NCBI RefSeq assembly: GCF_009852415.1
Contig: NZ_WOXS01000001.1
Span: 62,001-126,000 of the forward strand
DNA length: 64,000 bases
DNA from: Streptomyces sp. Tu 3180
GTDB taxonomy: Bacteria; Actinomycetota; Actinomycetes; Streptomycetales; Streptomycetaceae
Direction: 5' to 3'
The stretch's first letter is position 1; each line of letters starts with the position of its first letter. Below the pieces are notes generated by a model. It was not told where the DNA came from. It searched no databases and saw nothing but the letters and a program-made list of their open reading frames with translations. Shown one piece after another: positions 35,495-43,336 of this stretch. The position numbers were made by a program, and so were the translations under genes.

Positions 35495-37525
35495 GTGTCT
35501 GGTCGTCTTCTTACCGTTGCCGAGCAGAGGGTGTGGGATGCCTTCCCCACAGGGAGGACCGTCACCATGAGCCACTCCCCCCGCAGGCCTGCGTCGGACC
35601 CCGACATGGTCGTGCGTGCGGAAGTGATAGCCCGCCTGCTGCTCGGCGAATGCGAACCAGCGCCTGGACACGTTTCTGCCCTGCGGTTACGCGGAGCAGC
35701 GGTGACGGGAGAACTGGACCTTTCCGGCTGCGATGTGCCCTACGCGCTCGCTATGACGGACTGCACCTTCCAGCAGGAGCCCCGCCTGGAGGCGGCTTCC
35801 ACGAAACTGGTCAGTCTCAGTGGTTCACGACTCCCCGGCCTGCTGATGCGTGACGCACGCGTTGATGGATTCCTCCGCCTTACGGGATGCCGCAGCGACC
35901 AGCCCGTCCGGCTCACCCGAGCACATGTGACCGGCACAGCCGACCTGTCCAGCATGTCGATCAGCGGTGCTCCCGCTCTCCACGCCGACAGCCTCATCGT
36001 GGAACGCGATCTCATCTGCCGCGACGCCACAATCCACGGCGAGCTGCTGATGTGGAGCGCGCGGATCGGCGGGACGCTGGTCATGGAAGCTACCCACATC
36101 ATCAATCCCGACGGTGTCACCCTGAACGGCGACGGACTGGTGGTGGACGGCGGCCTCTTCTACGGGGAAGTTCTCACACCCTCACGCGCCGTGCTCTCCC
36201 AGGGAGAACTGAGGCTGCAGGACGCGAAAGTCTCACGCTGCTGCGTGCTCACCGGAGCACGCCTGGACAATCCCAGCGGCACTGCACTGAGCGCGGAACG
36301 ATTGCACGTGGATGGCCCTCTGACCCTGACCGACGCCACCGTCGAAGGAACTGTCCTCCTGGCCGGAGCATCCGTACAGGGGCAGCTGGCGCTGCAAGGC
36401 GCGACACTCAATGCCTCCGGCCGAAATGCCCTCGACGCCTCACTCATCCGCATCGGCGCAGACCTCGTCGGCACACCGGGCTTTTCAGCCCACGGTCAAG
36501 TCATCCTGGACGATGCGCACATCGACGGCTCAGTCGAACTTGCGGAAGCACAGCTGCACAACCCGCACGGCGACACGCTGTCGGCTCGCCGACTCCACGT
36601 GCTCGGACGCGCGTACTGCGATGGCCTGACGTCCGAGGGGCAGATCGTGCTCAGCGACGCCAGCGTCGGGGCCAGTGCTGAATTCCATCGCGCCCGCCTG
36701 AGGAACCTGTCCGGGAACACGCTGACCGCCTGGGGACTGACTGTAGGCGGTGCTCTCGACTGCTGTGACGGCTTCGTCTCCCATGGCAGTGTGTCCTTCA
36801 CCGGCAGCCAGGCCACCAGCGCCGTGTGCCTGGCACGGTCGACCATCACTGGCTCTTTGTCGCTGCGGAAGGTGAGGGCCGGGTCGGTCAAGACGGACGC
36901 CTACACCGAGCTGAGTGGGCCCGTCGACCTGCGGTATGCACAGGTCGACGTGTTTACCGATGTCCCCGCCCGCTGGCCTGACGATCTTCTCTTGGACGGA
37001 CTCGTCTATCAGCAACTGGAAGCGGCCCTGCCCGTCGAGTCCCGGCTTGCTTGGCTGGCGAAGGAAAACAGCGGATACCTGCCGCAGCCCTACGAGCAGC
37101 TTGCCGCGGCCTACACCAGCAGTGGGCATGACGCTGCAGCACGTGAGGTGCTGCTCGCCAAGTGCCGCCGCCAGCGCGCGACACAACCTCCTGCCCTCCG
37201 TCTGTGGGGCTATGTCCAGGACTGGACGGTCGGCTACGGCTACCGCCCCGCTCGGGCCGCCGGTTGGCTCGCACTTCTTCTCCTCACTGCGACGGTGGTG
37301 TTCGCCTCGCGTCAGCCTCCTGCGGCCAAGCCGGCCGAGGCACCGCCGTTCAATGCCTTCCTCTTCGTTCTGGACCTGCTGCTGCCCGTCGTGAGCTTTG
37401 GGCAGGAGCAAGCCTTCAATCCGCACGGATGGCAGCAGTGGTTTGCGGCAGGACTGATCGCCGCAGGATGGATCTTGGCCACCACTATCGCTGCCGGTCT
37501 CACGCGTATCCTCTCCCGGCGCTGA
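35495..37525 (+). CDS. Membrane-associated beta-helix protein ('membrane-associated oxidoreductase' family)
   Basis: GTG 35495, preceded by GGGGGAG, gives 676 residues and keeps the family N-terminus LLTVAEQRVWDAFPTG; ATG 35567 would cut it. Most of the protein (about 60-500) is a repeat array of roughly 20-25 residue units (LxLxxAxVxGxLxLxGxxL) resembling a pentapeptide-like right-handed beta-helix, as in Streptomyces proteins annotated membrane-associated oxidoreductase; no redox motif is visible. Residues 585-676 hold three membrane helices (AAGWLALLLLTATVVFA, FNAFLFVLDLLLPVVSFG, FAAGLIAAGWILATTIA). It sits between parS copies, divergent from parA. Biochemical role unknown. Confidence 0.8.
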   Translation: MSGRLLTVAEQRVWDAFPTGRTVTMSHSPRRPASDPDMVVRAEVIARLLLGECEPAPGHVSALRLRGAAVTGELDLSGCDVPYALAMTDCTFQQEPRLEAASTKLVSLSGSRLPGLLMRDARVDGFLRLTGCRSDQPVRLTRAHVTGTADLSSMSISGAPALHADSLIVERDLICRDATIHGELLMWSARIGGTLVMEATHIINPDGVTLNGDGLVVDGGLFYGEVLTPSRAVLSQGELRLQDAKVSRCCVLTGARLDNPSGTALSAERLHVDGPLTLTDATVEGTVLLAGASVQGQLALQGATLNASGRNALDASLIRIGADLVGTPGFSAHGQVILDDAHIDGSVELAEAQLHNPHGDTLSARRLHVLGRAYCDGLTSEGQIVLSDASVGASAEFHRARLRNLSGNTLTAWGLTVGGALDCCDGFVSHGSVSFTGSQATSAVCLARSTITGSLSLRKVRAGSVKTDAYTELSGPVDLRYAQVDVFTDVPARWPDDLLLDGLVYQQLEAALPVESRLAWLAKENSGYLPQPYEQLAAAYTSSGHDAAAREVLLAKCRRQRATQPPALRLWGYVQDWTVGYGYRPARAAGWLALLLLTATVVFASRQPPAAKPAEAPPFNAFLFVLDLLLPVVSFGQEQAFNPHGWQQWFAAGLIAAGWILATTIAAGLTRILSRR

Positions 37526-37543
37526 CGCCGCTCCCGCGGTGCG

Positions 37544-37564
37544 GGTGATTACGCCGTAATCACC
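37544..37564. repeat. parS-like palindrome 3
   Basis: GGTGATTACG-C-CGTAATCACC, 10-bp arms, 18 bases after the stop of the beta-helix membrane gene and 2.2 kb from copies 1 and 2. Confidence 0.85.
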
Positions 37565-37666
37565 AGCCCGCCCCGCTGCACATCATGCGAGGGCTGGGCA
37601 TCCTTCGTGGCCTTTTCCCGGCCAAGACCATGTGAGCCGAGCGTGATGGGTGCGCAGTTGCGGTGG

Positions 37667-38473
37667 TTACCGGGTCAAGAACTCAACCGCTGCGGACAAC
37701 GCCAGACGCGCCTCATCATCGGTTGTCACTGGGCGGGCGGTACGTTGCTCCAACTTACTCAGAGCACGGACTGCGGCATCCAAGTAGCGGCCGAGGCTGA
37801 CCATCTGAGTGGGCGTACTGCAGTTGGACAGGACTTCCGCGACTTCGTCCAGCCAGTACTCGGCGTCCTCATCCAGGACGAGACCATCCCGGTGAGTCAG
37901 GAGCCGTTGCGCCACCGGCACTAGGAGATGGTGCCGGTGACGGGCGGCTTCCTGGGCTCGTTGCTCAGCCGCGCGGCGGCGGGCAAGACGCTGTTCGGCT
38001 GCAACGACCGCCTCGGGGGTACGGCGAACGGGCTCTGGATGTGCTTCGTCTGCCAGCACTGCGGCCTGGAGCCGCCTGGCCTTGTTGTAGGCCGCGCTGG
38101 CGGCCTTCACCGCAAGCGCGGGCGCCAGCTCAATCCATTCGGCACCAGCGACACGCGCGTCAGTGACGGCTTGAGCCTGATGGATCTCAGCGCGCTCACG
38201 CAGGTACTCCCAGAGTTGGACACGCTTGAAAGCAGCCGCCTTCTGCTTCTCGGGCGGAAGCTTGCGTAGAGCAGCGGCGTGCTTCTCGACGTACAGAAGC
38301 GCGCTGAAGATCTCATCGTCAGCCGGCATGCGCTCCACGTTCGGATCATCGGCCTCCTCATGGAGCTGGCGAAGCTCACCGATGACTGCCACAGCGTCTA
38401 TCTTCCCCACTTGAACGCGAGCCTTGACCAGGGGCTTTGTTGGGGATGAGGACTTCCGGACGCGATCTGCCAT
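37667..38473 (-). CDS. Hypothetical helical plasmid protein
   Basis: The 268-residue product is basic at the N-terminus (RVRKSSSPTKPLVKARVQVG) and otherwise almost all helical, with Ala/Arg/Glu-rich coiled-coil segments (AAEQRLARRRAAEQRAQEAA RHRHHLL, about 165-190). No known domain recognised. It faces the parA region and begins just after a perfect palindrome at 38500-38518 that could be its operator. A nucleoid-type or partition accessory role is possible but unproven. Confidence 0.6.
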   Translation of the reverse strand: MADRVRKSSSPTKPLVKARVQVGKIDAVAVIGELRQLHEEADDPNVERMPADDEIFSALLYVEKHAAALRKLPPEKQKAAAFKRVQLWEYLRERAEIHQAQAVTDARVAGAEWIELAPALAVKAASAAYNKARRLQAAVLADEAHPEPVRRTPEAVVAAEQRLARRRAAEQRAQEAARHRHHLLVPVAQRLLTHRDGLVLDEDAEYWLDEVAEVLSNCSTPTQMVSLGRYLDAAVRALSKLEQRTARPVTTDDEARLALSAAVEFLTR

Positions 38474-38499
38474 GGAGGACAGTCTGCCCGCTCAGAAGC

Positions 38500-38518
38500 G
38501 ATTCACAGAATGTGAATC
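38500..38518. promoter_or_regulatory. Palindromic operator candidate
   Basis: GATTCACA-GAA-TGTGAATC is a perfect inverted repeat 27 bases upstream of the start of the helical protein gene (38473), in an AT-richer patch. Confidence 0.5.
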
Positions 38519-38941
38519 ACTCGGGATGGGCAGTCTCCGAGTGCACAACGATCAGCTGACCGCAGCTCACTGCAGTCCTTGCAACGCATGCATCTGTGCA
38601 CGTCAGCGGGATCTCCTTCGCAGATGAGGATGGGTCACGCCCAGCCGAAGAGAAGAGGGGCGCAACCCTCGCGCATGTAGTGCCACTTGCCGGTGCGAGT
38701 GATCACAGGAACCGATCGGAGACAAGGCTCATCACGGCGTGGGCAGAGACACCCCGCGCGCTGGGCACCGGCGCACTCTTCCGTCGACCACAAGCCGCCT
38801 GCGGACTCATCTGTGGTCAATGACTGCTGGTGCGCCTTTGGAGCGCGCTCAGCGGGCCGGAACTCCATGCTGCACGCCCCTGCCGACAACTTGCTCCGAA
38901 CCGCGGATCCCCGTAGGGGAAGGTCGGAAGAGCTGGGGCGG
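38519..38941. other. Stretch without a supported gene
   Basis: A minus-strand frame (38635-38982) with several Cys (CSMEF, EECAG, GCLCPRRDEPC) is open, but its codon use and lack of a ribosome site do not support it. It could be a small zinc-binding protein; I leave it uncalled. Confidence 0.3.
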
Positions 38942-39451
38942 TCACGATGAAGCTGACTGTGCAGCGCGCGGATCAGGCGCAAGAGTGACGGTCATCCACG
39001 GCACGGCCTCTTTGCGGAAGGAGTGCCCGACGGGGTCGATGCCACTGTGGTCGTCGAGACTGAAGCCGGTCACCATGATCATGTCTGAGTCGGTGTCTAC
39101 GGAGGCGAGGTGGCTTCCGCAGCGAGGGCAGAAGCCGCGGTGGAGGGTGGGCCAGGTCACGTACCAGGTCGGTTCGCCGCCGGGGCCGGTCCAGGCCAGT
39201 GTGGTCTTCGGAAAGCCCACCCACAGCACTGCGGGCCCGCCGGAGATGCGTGTCTCGTGAGGGCACGAGCAGAGGTGTGGATCGTCCGGGATTCCGGCTA
39301 CCTCGTAAGTGATGTGGCCGCACTCGCACCGTCCAGTCCGCACCTCGGGCGTGGGATCGGACGAGACGGCTCCGGGTTCCGTGAGAGTTGAGGAACTCCC
39401 GATGGAAACGGAGCTGGTCCTGTGGCCGACGGGGTGGGGTGAGCTGGGCAT
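38942..39451 (-). CDS. GFA-family (CENP-V/GFA) zinc protein
   Basis: The 169-residue protein carries the GFA zinc pattern: GRCECGHITYEV (C-x-C), HLCSCPHETRISGGPAVLWV, FCPRCGSHLAS (C-x2-C) and the closing DHSGIDPVGH. GFA proteins bind two zincs; the type enzyme of the family was linked to S-hydroxymethylglutathione formation, but most members have unknown substrates, and actinomycetes lack glutathione. The first 35 residues are a low-complexity extension, so the start could be further in. It lies beyond the NUDIX operon on the same strand. Confidence 0.8.
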   Translation of the reverse strand: MPSSPHPVGHRTSSVSIGSSSTLTEPGAVSSDPTPEVRTGRCECGHITYEVAGIPDDPHLCSCPHETRISGGPAVLWVGFPKTTLAWTGPGGEPTWYVTWPTLHRGFCPRCGSHLASVDTDSDMIMVTGFSLDDHSGIDPVGHSFRKEAVPWMTVTLAPDPRAAQSASS

Positions 39452-39531
39452 GAGTCTTCTCCTGAGAGTTCTCGGTCGAGTGGTCGGTCACGGTTGTTCT
39501 GTGGTGGACGGAAGCCGGGTTCCTAGCTGCG

Positions 39532-40294
39532 CTAGGGCGTCAATTGCCCAAGCCTGGGCCCGTCTGCGGTGAAGCAGATGCGGGTGAAGTACTCGGTGCC
39601 CATGATCCGGGCACGGCGTTCGTCGTCGAATCGGGAGAGCAGTGCGGGCAGCGGCCTCTCGCCCTGGAGCTGGCTGCGGTGTGAGCAGATAGCGGCCCAT
39701 TTACGGTCGACCCAGTCCATTACGTTCACGATGGCGGTCACGTGCTCGTGGGGCACGGTCAGCAGGGTTTTGCCTACCCCGTACAGCAACGGCTCAAGAT
39801 CGTCGATCCCGGACTGAGGGTGGGTGGCCGCGTAGAGCCCCGCGGGGCTGCCACGGCTCGCTGGCCTCGGGATGAAGGTGAACGATTCCGGCTGCCTCTA
39901 CGGCGAGCAGAGTCACTTGGTGGGTGCGCCGGTGATCCGGGTGGCCGGTGAGCTGGCCGAGCGCGTCATGCGTCACGACGATGTCGGGACGGAACTGTCG
40001 GATGTGCGTGACCACCTGGGTGACGGCATCGTCCAGGGGCACGTCGTACCAGCGGGGTCGGCCGGGTGCCGACGATGCATTGCGTGCATCGCCGTATCCG
40101 AGCATCCGTGGCGCATCCGCGCCGAGAACGTCCAGAGCCGCAGTGAGCTCGGCGGCCCGCTGGCTGTCCCGGGTCCAGGTGGCGGTGACCACCGCCGTGC
40201 GGGCTCCGACGGCGGCGTACTGGGCGAGCACGCCGCCGGCGAGGAGGGACTCGTCATCCGGGTGGGCGAAGACGCCGAGCAAGCTGGGTAACAC
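39532..40294 (-). pseudogene. PIG-L-type deacetylase, one frameshift
   Basis: GTG 40294 starts LLGVFAHPDDESLLAGGVLA, the zinc-binding AHPDDE motif of PIG-L/MshB-type N-acetylglucosaminyl deacetylases, followed by DIVVTHDALGQLTGHPDHRR (HPDH second motif). Near 39840 one base is out of phase: the C-terminal reading LYAATHPQSGIDDLEPLLYG and VPHEHVTAIVNVMDWVDRKW lies in another frame, ending at 39532. Only the last third is affected, so the active site precedes the lesion. The frame is open upstream into the kinase-like pseudogene, so the two may have been one polypeptide. The second codon is the rare TTA. Confidence 0.75.
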
Positions 40295-40364
40295 GGGTAT
40301 CTCCCGGGACGGTGATCGTGTCCAACGAACGGTCGGACAAGGGGGGGCAGAGGACGATTGGGCG

Positions 40365-40941
40365 TACTGCTGACCGGTCATAGGGGCGGGTCGAGGGGTC
40401 ATGAGGCGCAGGTAGGCGAGGGCGGTCTGGAGGGTCTGTCCGGAGGTGAGGGCGCTGGTATCGATCACGTGCCCGTCGGTATGCATCCAGTCGGTGGCAG
40501 CCTGGTGGTAGTCGGGCGCGTCGGCGGCGGTAGGTGCGTACGGCTTCGCTGCGTTCGGCGTCACTGGGGAACTCCCAGCTGGCCTCGATCCGCTCCTGGA
40601 GCGCTGCGAGGTTGGTATGCACGACGAGGTGGTGGGAGCTGCCGGCCTGGCGTAGCGGGTGAAGATTTCAGTGGGATACGCGGGCTCGAGGAGGGTCATC
40701 GGCACGATGACGGGACTGCTCGTGTGCCGGGTCAGACCAGCGACGAAGGCGCCGGTCAGCTGCCGCCACAGTGGTAGATCCTGATATCCCGGCACTGCAG
40801 GTCGCGGCTGGCGAGTGTGCTGCGCAGCAGGTCGCCTATGGCCTCCGGGTCAGCTACCACTGCGCCAGACAGAGCGCGGCACAGTGGGGAGGCGAGGGTG
40901 GGTTTGCCGCCACCGAACGGTCCGTTCAGCCAGATGATCAT
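40365..40941 (-). pseudogene. TmrB-like ATP-binding protein, several frameshifts
   Basis: ATG 40941 overlaps the stop of the upstream gene (ATGA). MIIWLNGPFGGGKPTLASPL is a P-loop like that of TmrB (tunicamycin resistance) and related kinases, although Thr after Lys is replaced by Pro. DPEAIGDLLRSTL and, one frame on, YQDLPLWRQLTGAFVAGLTR with VIVPMTLLEPAYPTEIFTR also fit TmrB. Then QAGSSHHLVVHTNLAALQER and DTSALTSGQTLQTALAYL lie in two further frames: at least three indels near 40787, 40655 and 40535. The gene is dead unless these are sequence errors. Confidence 0.65.
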
Positions 40942-43316
40942 GCCTTTCCCGTGACTGTGGTGATCGCGTCGCTGCGCCGAGCGGGGCCAGGGAGGTGGCT
41001 GTTCCGGCCGGGCCACCGGAGCACCAGGCGGCAGTGCTCCTTGTCCAGGACGTCCCCGGCCGGCAGCAGGTCGTCGGGCGTGCCGACCGGGTGGACGGTC
41101 AGGGCCGGATCGGTGTGTTTACTGTTGTCGTCGGTGCGCACGTGGCGGTCCCAGGTTCGCACTGTGGCCACCAGTTGCTCGACGAGCTGCGGACCCTGCT
41201 CACCGAAGGCGTGGACGAACCACTCCCACTCCTTGTCCTCGGAGTGCTTGCTGTGCCAGCTCTGGACGTGGATCAGGTAGGCGAGCGAGGCATCGCCGAT
41301 GATCGCCGGTGCGTCACGGTCCTTCGCGATGCCGGTGACGCCCGTGTTCCGATGGGCGGTCAGCCGGCAGAAGGTGGGCAGGGTGGTAGCCGCGTACAGC
41401 TGCAGGGAGCCGAAGTAGGCGCCCGCCCCCATGGTGACGCCGGTGGCCACTTCGTACCGCGGCCCGCGCAGCGCCTCTTCCAGGCCTGTCGTCGGGGCGG
41501 CGGCGCCGTTGTCGAAGCGGAGTGTCAGCTCGCCGTTGAGGAGGCCGGTGACCGGAAGGGTGCGGGCCTGCTGTCCCTGGTCCCGGACGAAGCCGCAATG
41601 TGTGAAGTGGCGGGCGTGCAGCACCTGGCCACACCGCTCGAAGGCGATCGCCCGGGTGTAGCCGCCGATCTCGAGCGGCAGGACCAGGCGTCCGCCCTCG
41701 GCCAGCTGCTCCCGCCAGGCTGGGGTGATGTCCCAGCAGTTGTAGGTGATCACGCTGGCGTCGAAGCCGCCGCGCGGCACGAGGTGTGCAGGAGCGCCGA
41801 GGGCCGCGTCGGCCTCGACGACGGTGACACGCCCACTGCCGGCCTCCATGGTGAACCGACAGGTGCGGCGCACAACCCACGGGTCGATATCGACGGTGAC
41901 CACACGCCCCTCGGTTCCGGCGATATGAGTGATCAGCTCGGCGTTGTAGCCACCGGATCCCGCCTCGAACACGATCGCGCCCGGCTTCAGGCGCAGGCTT
42001 TCAATCATGTCAGCCTGGAGCCAGGCCGCGGACACCGAGCTGATCGCCGCTCCGGTCCTGTCCCGCCGGGTGATGACGGCTCGGTCGCCGCCGTCGTACG
42101 CGGTCGCCAGGTTTACTTCCGGCGCGAAGCGGTGGCGGGGCACGGTTCGCAGCGCATCCTGGAGCGGTTCGGAGGGGGCCCAGCCTCCGTCGATCACTGT
42201 TTGTGCCATCGCCTGGCGCAGACGAACAGCCTCGGCTGGTTCTCCGGGCACCGGCGGTACGGTGGTGCTGCACGGGTAGGAGTGGACAGGCGCCAGCCCT
42301 GGCAGCACCCCGGGCCATACTGCGGTCAGGGCTTGTGCGCTGGGCGCGAAGATCCGGCCCAGGGTGGCCAGGGTGTGTAGGTCGTGCCACTCCCAGCGCA
42401 CGAAGTTGTGTGCCTCGAGCAGACTCAGTTCGCCGTCCCAGCGGATGACGCGGACCACGGCGATGATGCGGCGTACGTCCAGCCGGTCATCGTGCAGCAC
42501 GGTGACGACGTGAGCGTCCTCCACGCGCGTGGTCAGTCCGCTCTCCTCAGCGAGCTCCCGCACGGCAGCCGCTGGCGCGGCTTCGCCTTGCTTGATCCGG
42601 CCGCCCGGCAGCTCCCACATGCCCTGGGTTGAGCGGCCCAGCAGGACCCGCCCGAACGCGTCGGTGACCACTACCGCGGCCCCGAAGACAGCCTGTGGCT
42701 CGGGCCGCTGCTTCTCCTCTGTGCTGTACGACCCATCCGGACCGTGCAGGACCAGCACTGCCAAGCCCTCCGCGTCGAACCGCTCGCATACAGCGAATCC
42801 GTCGACCAACGCGGCGAGTTCGCTCTCGTCCAGAGCGATATGGCGCCGCTCCTCGGGAGTGCGCTCCGCGACCGGCGTAATGACGATGAGCATCCCGCCC
42901 TCCCGCAGCCGCGCGGCCAGGCGCCGCAGCACCCGGGCGCGATCACGGACAAAGGCGATGGCCAGACGGATGGTGATCAGGTCATAGCCGCCCTCGGCCA
43001 GGGCGGCCAGGTCGTCGTGCTCCACGTCCAGGCACAGCCAGCGCACCCCCCCGACTCCAGCGTGCTCCGTACGGGCCCGCTCCAGGGCGCCCTCGGCGAA
43101 GTCGGCGCCGTCAAGGGTGTACCCGAGTGAGGCGAGGTAAGCGGCCATCTCGCCGGTGCCGCAGCAAGCGTCGAGCGCACGGCCGCCCTCGGGGGCTGGT
43201 GCATGCTTGACGAGCAGGCCCTTCTCCTCGTCTCCGAGCTGTCGGAAGCGGATCCCCGCGTTGTAGTGCTCGGACCAATAGGCCGGGGTGTATCCCACAG
43301 ATCGCTCCTCGTGCAT
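40938..43316 (-). CDS. Fusion: SAM methyltransferase - NUDIX - FxLD/PCMT-type methyltransferase
   Basis: Start ATG 43316 (MHEERSVGYTPAYWSEHYNA) gives 792 residues in three parts. Residues 1-195: class I methyltransferase with motif ALDACCGTGEMAAYLASLGY. Residues 208-340: NUDIX hydrolase with a canonical box GGRIKQGEAAPAAAVRELAE ESGL (238-261). Residues 350-770: a protein-carboxyl-methyltransferase-like enzyme (VPRHRFAPE, IVFEAGSGGYNAELITHIAG) resembling the 'methyltransferase, FxLD system' family of lanthipeptide loci. No lanthipeptide precursor or synthetase is in the window. It overlaps the next gene by ATGA and follows the GNAT-NUDIX-VanX gene by 20 bases. Substrates unknown. Confidence 0.85.
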   Translation of the reverse strand: MHEERSVGYTPAYWSEHYNAGIRFRQLGDEEKGLLVKHAPAPEGGRALDACCGTGEMAAYLASLGYTLDGADFAEGALERARTEHAGVGGVRWLCLDVEHDDLAALAEGGYDLITIRLAIAFVRDRARVLRRLAARLREGGMLIVITPVAERTPEERRHIALDESELAALVDGFAVCERFDAEGLAVLVLHGPDGSYSTEEKQRPEPQAVFGAAVVVTDAFGRVLLGRSTQGMWELPGGRIKQGEAAPAAAVRELAEESGLTTRVEDAHVVTVLHDDRLDVRRIIAVVRVIRWDGELSLLEAHNFVRWEWHDLHTLATLGRIFAPSAQALTAVWPGVLPGLAPVHSYPCSTTVPPVPGEPAEAVRLRQAMAQTVIDGGWAPSEPLQDALRTVPRHRFAPEVNLATAYDGGDRAVITRRDRTGAAISSVSAAWLQADMIESLRLKPGAIVFEAGSGGYNAELITHIAGTEGRVVTVDIDPWVVRRTCRFTMEAGSGRVTVVEADAALGAPAHLVPRGGFDASVITYNCWDITPAWREQLAEGGRLVLPLEIGGYTRAIAFERCGQVLHARHFTHCGFVRDQGQQARTLPVTGLLNGELTLRFDNGAAAPTTGLEEALRGPRYEVATGVTMGAGAYFGSLQLYAATTLPTFCRLTAHRNTGVTGIAKDRDAPAIIGDASLAYLIHVQSWHSKHSEDKEWEWFVHAFGEQGPQLVEQLVATVRTWDRHVRTDDNSKHTDPALTVHPVGTPDDLLPAGDVLDKEHCRLVLRWPGRNSHLPGPARRSDAITTVTGKA

Positions 43317-43336
43317 GAAAGCCGGGTGGTGCGGCG

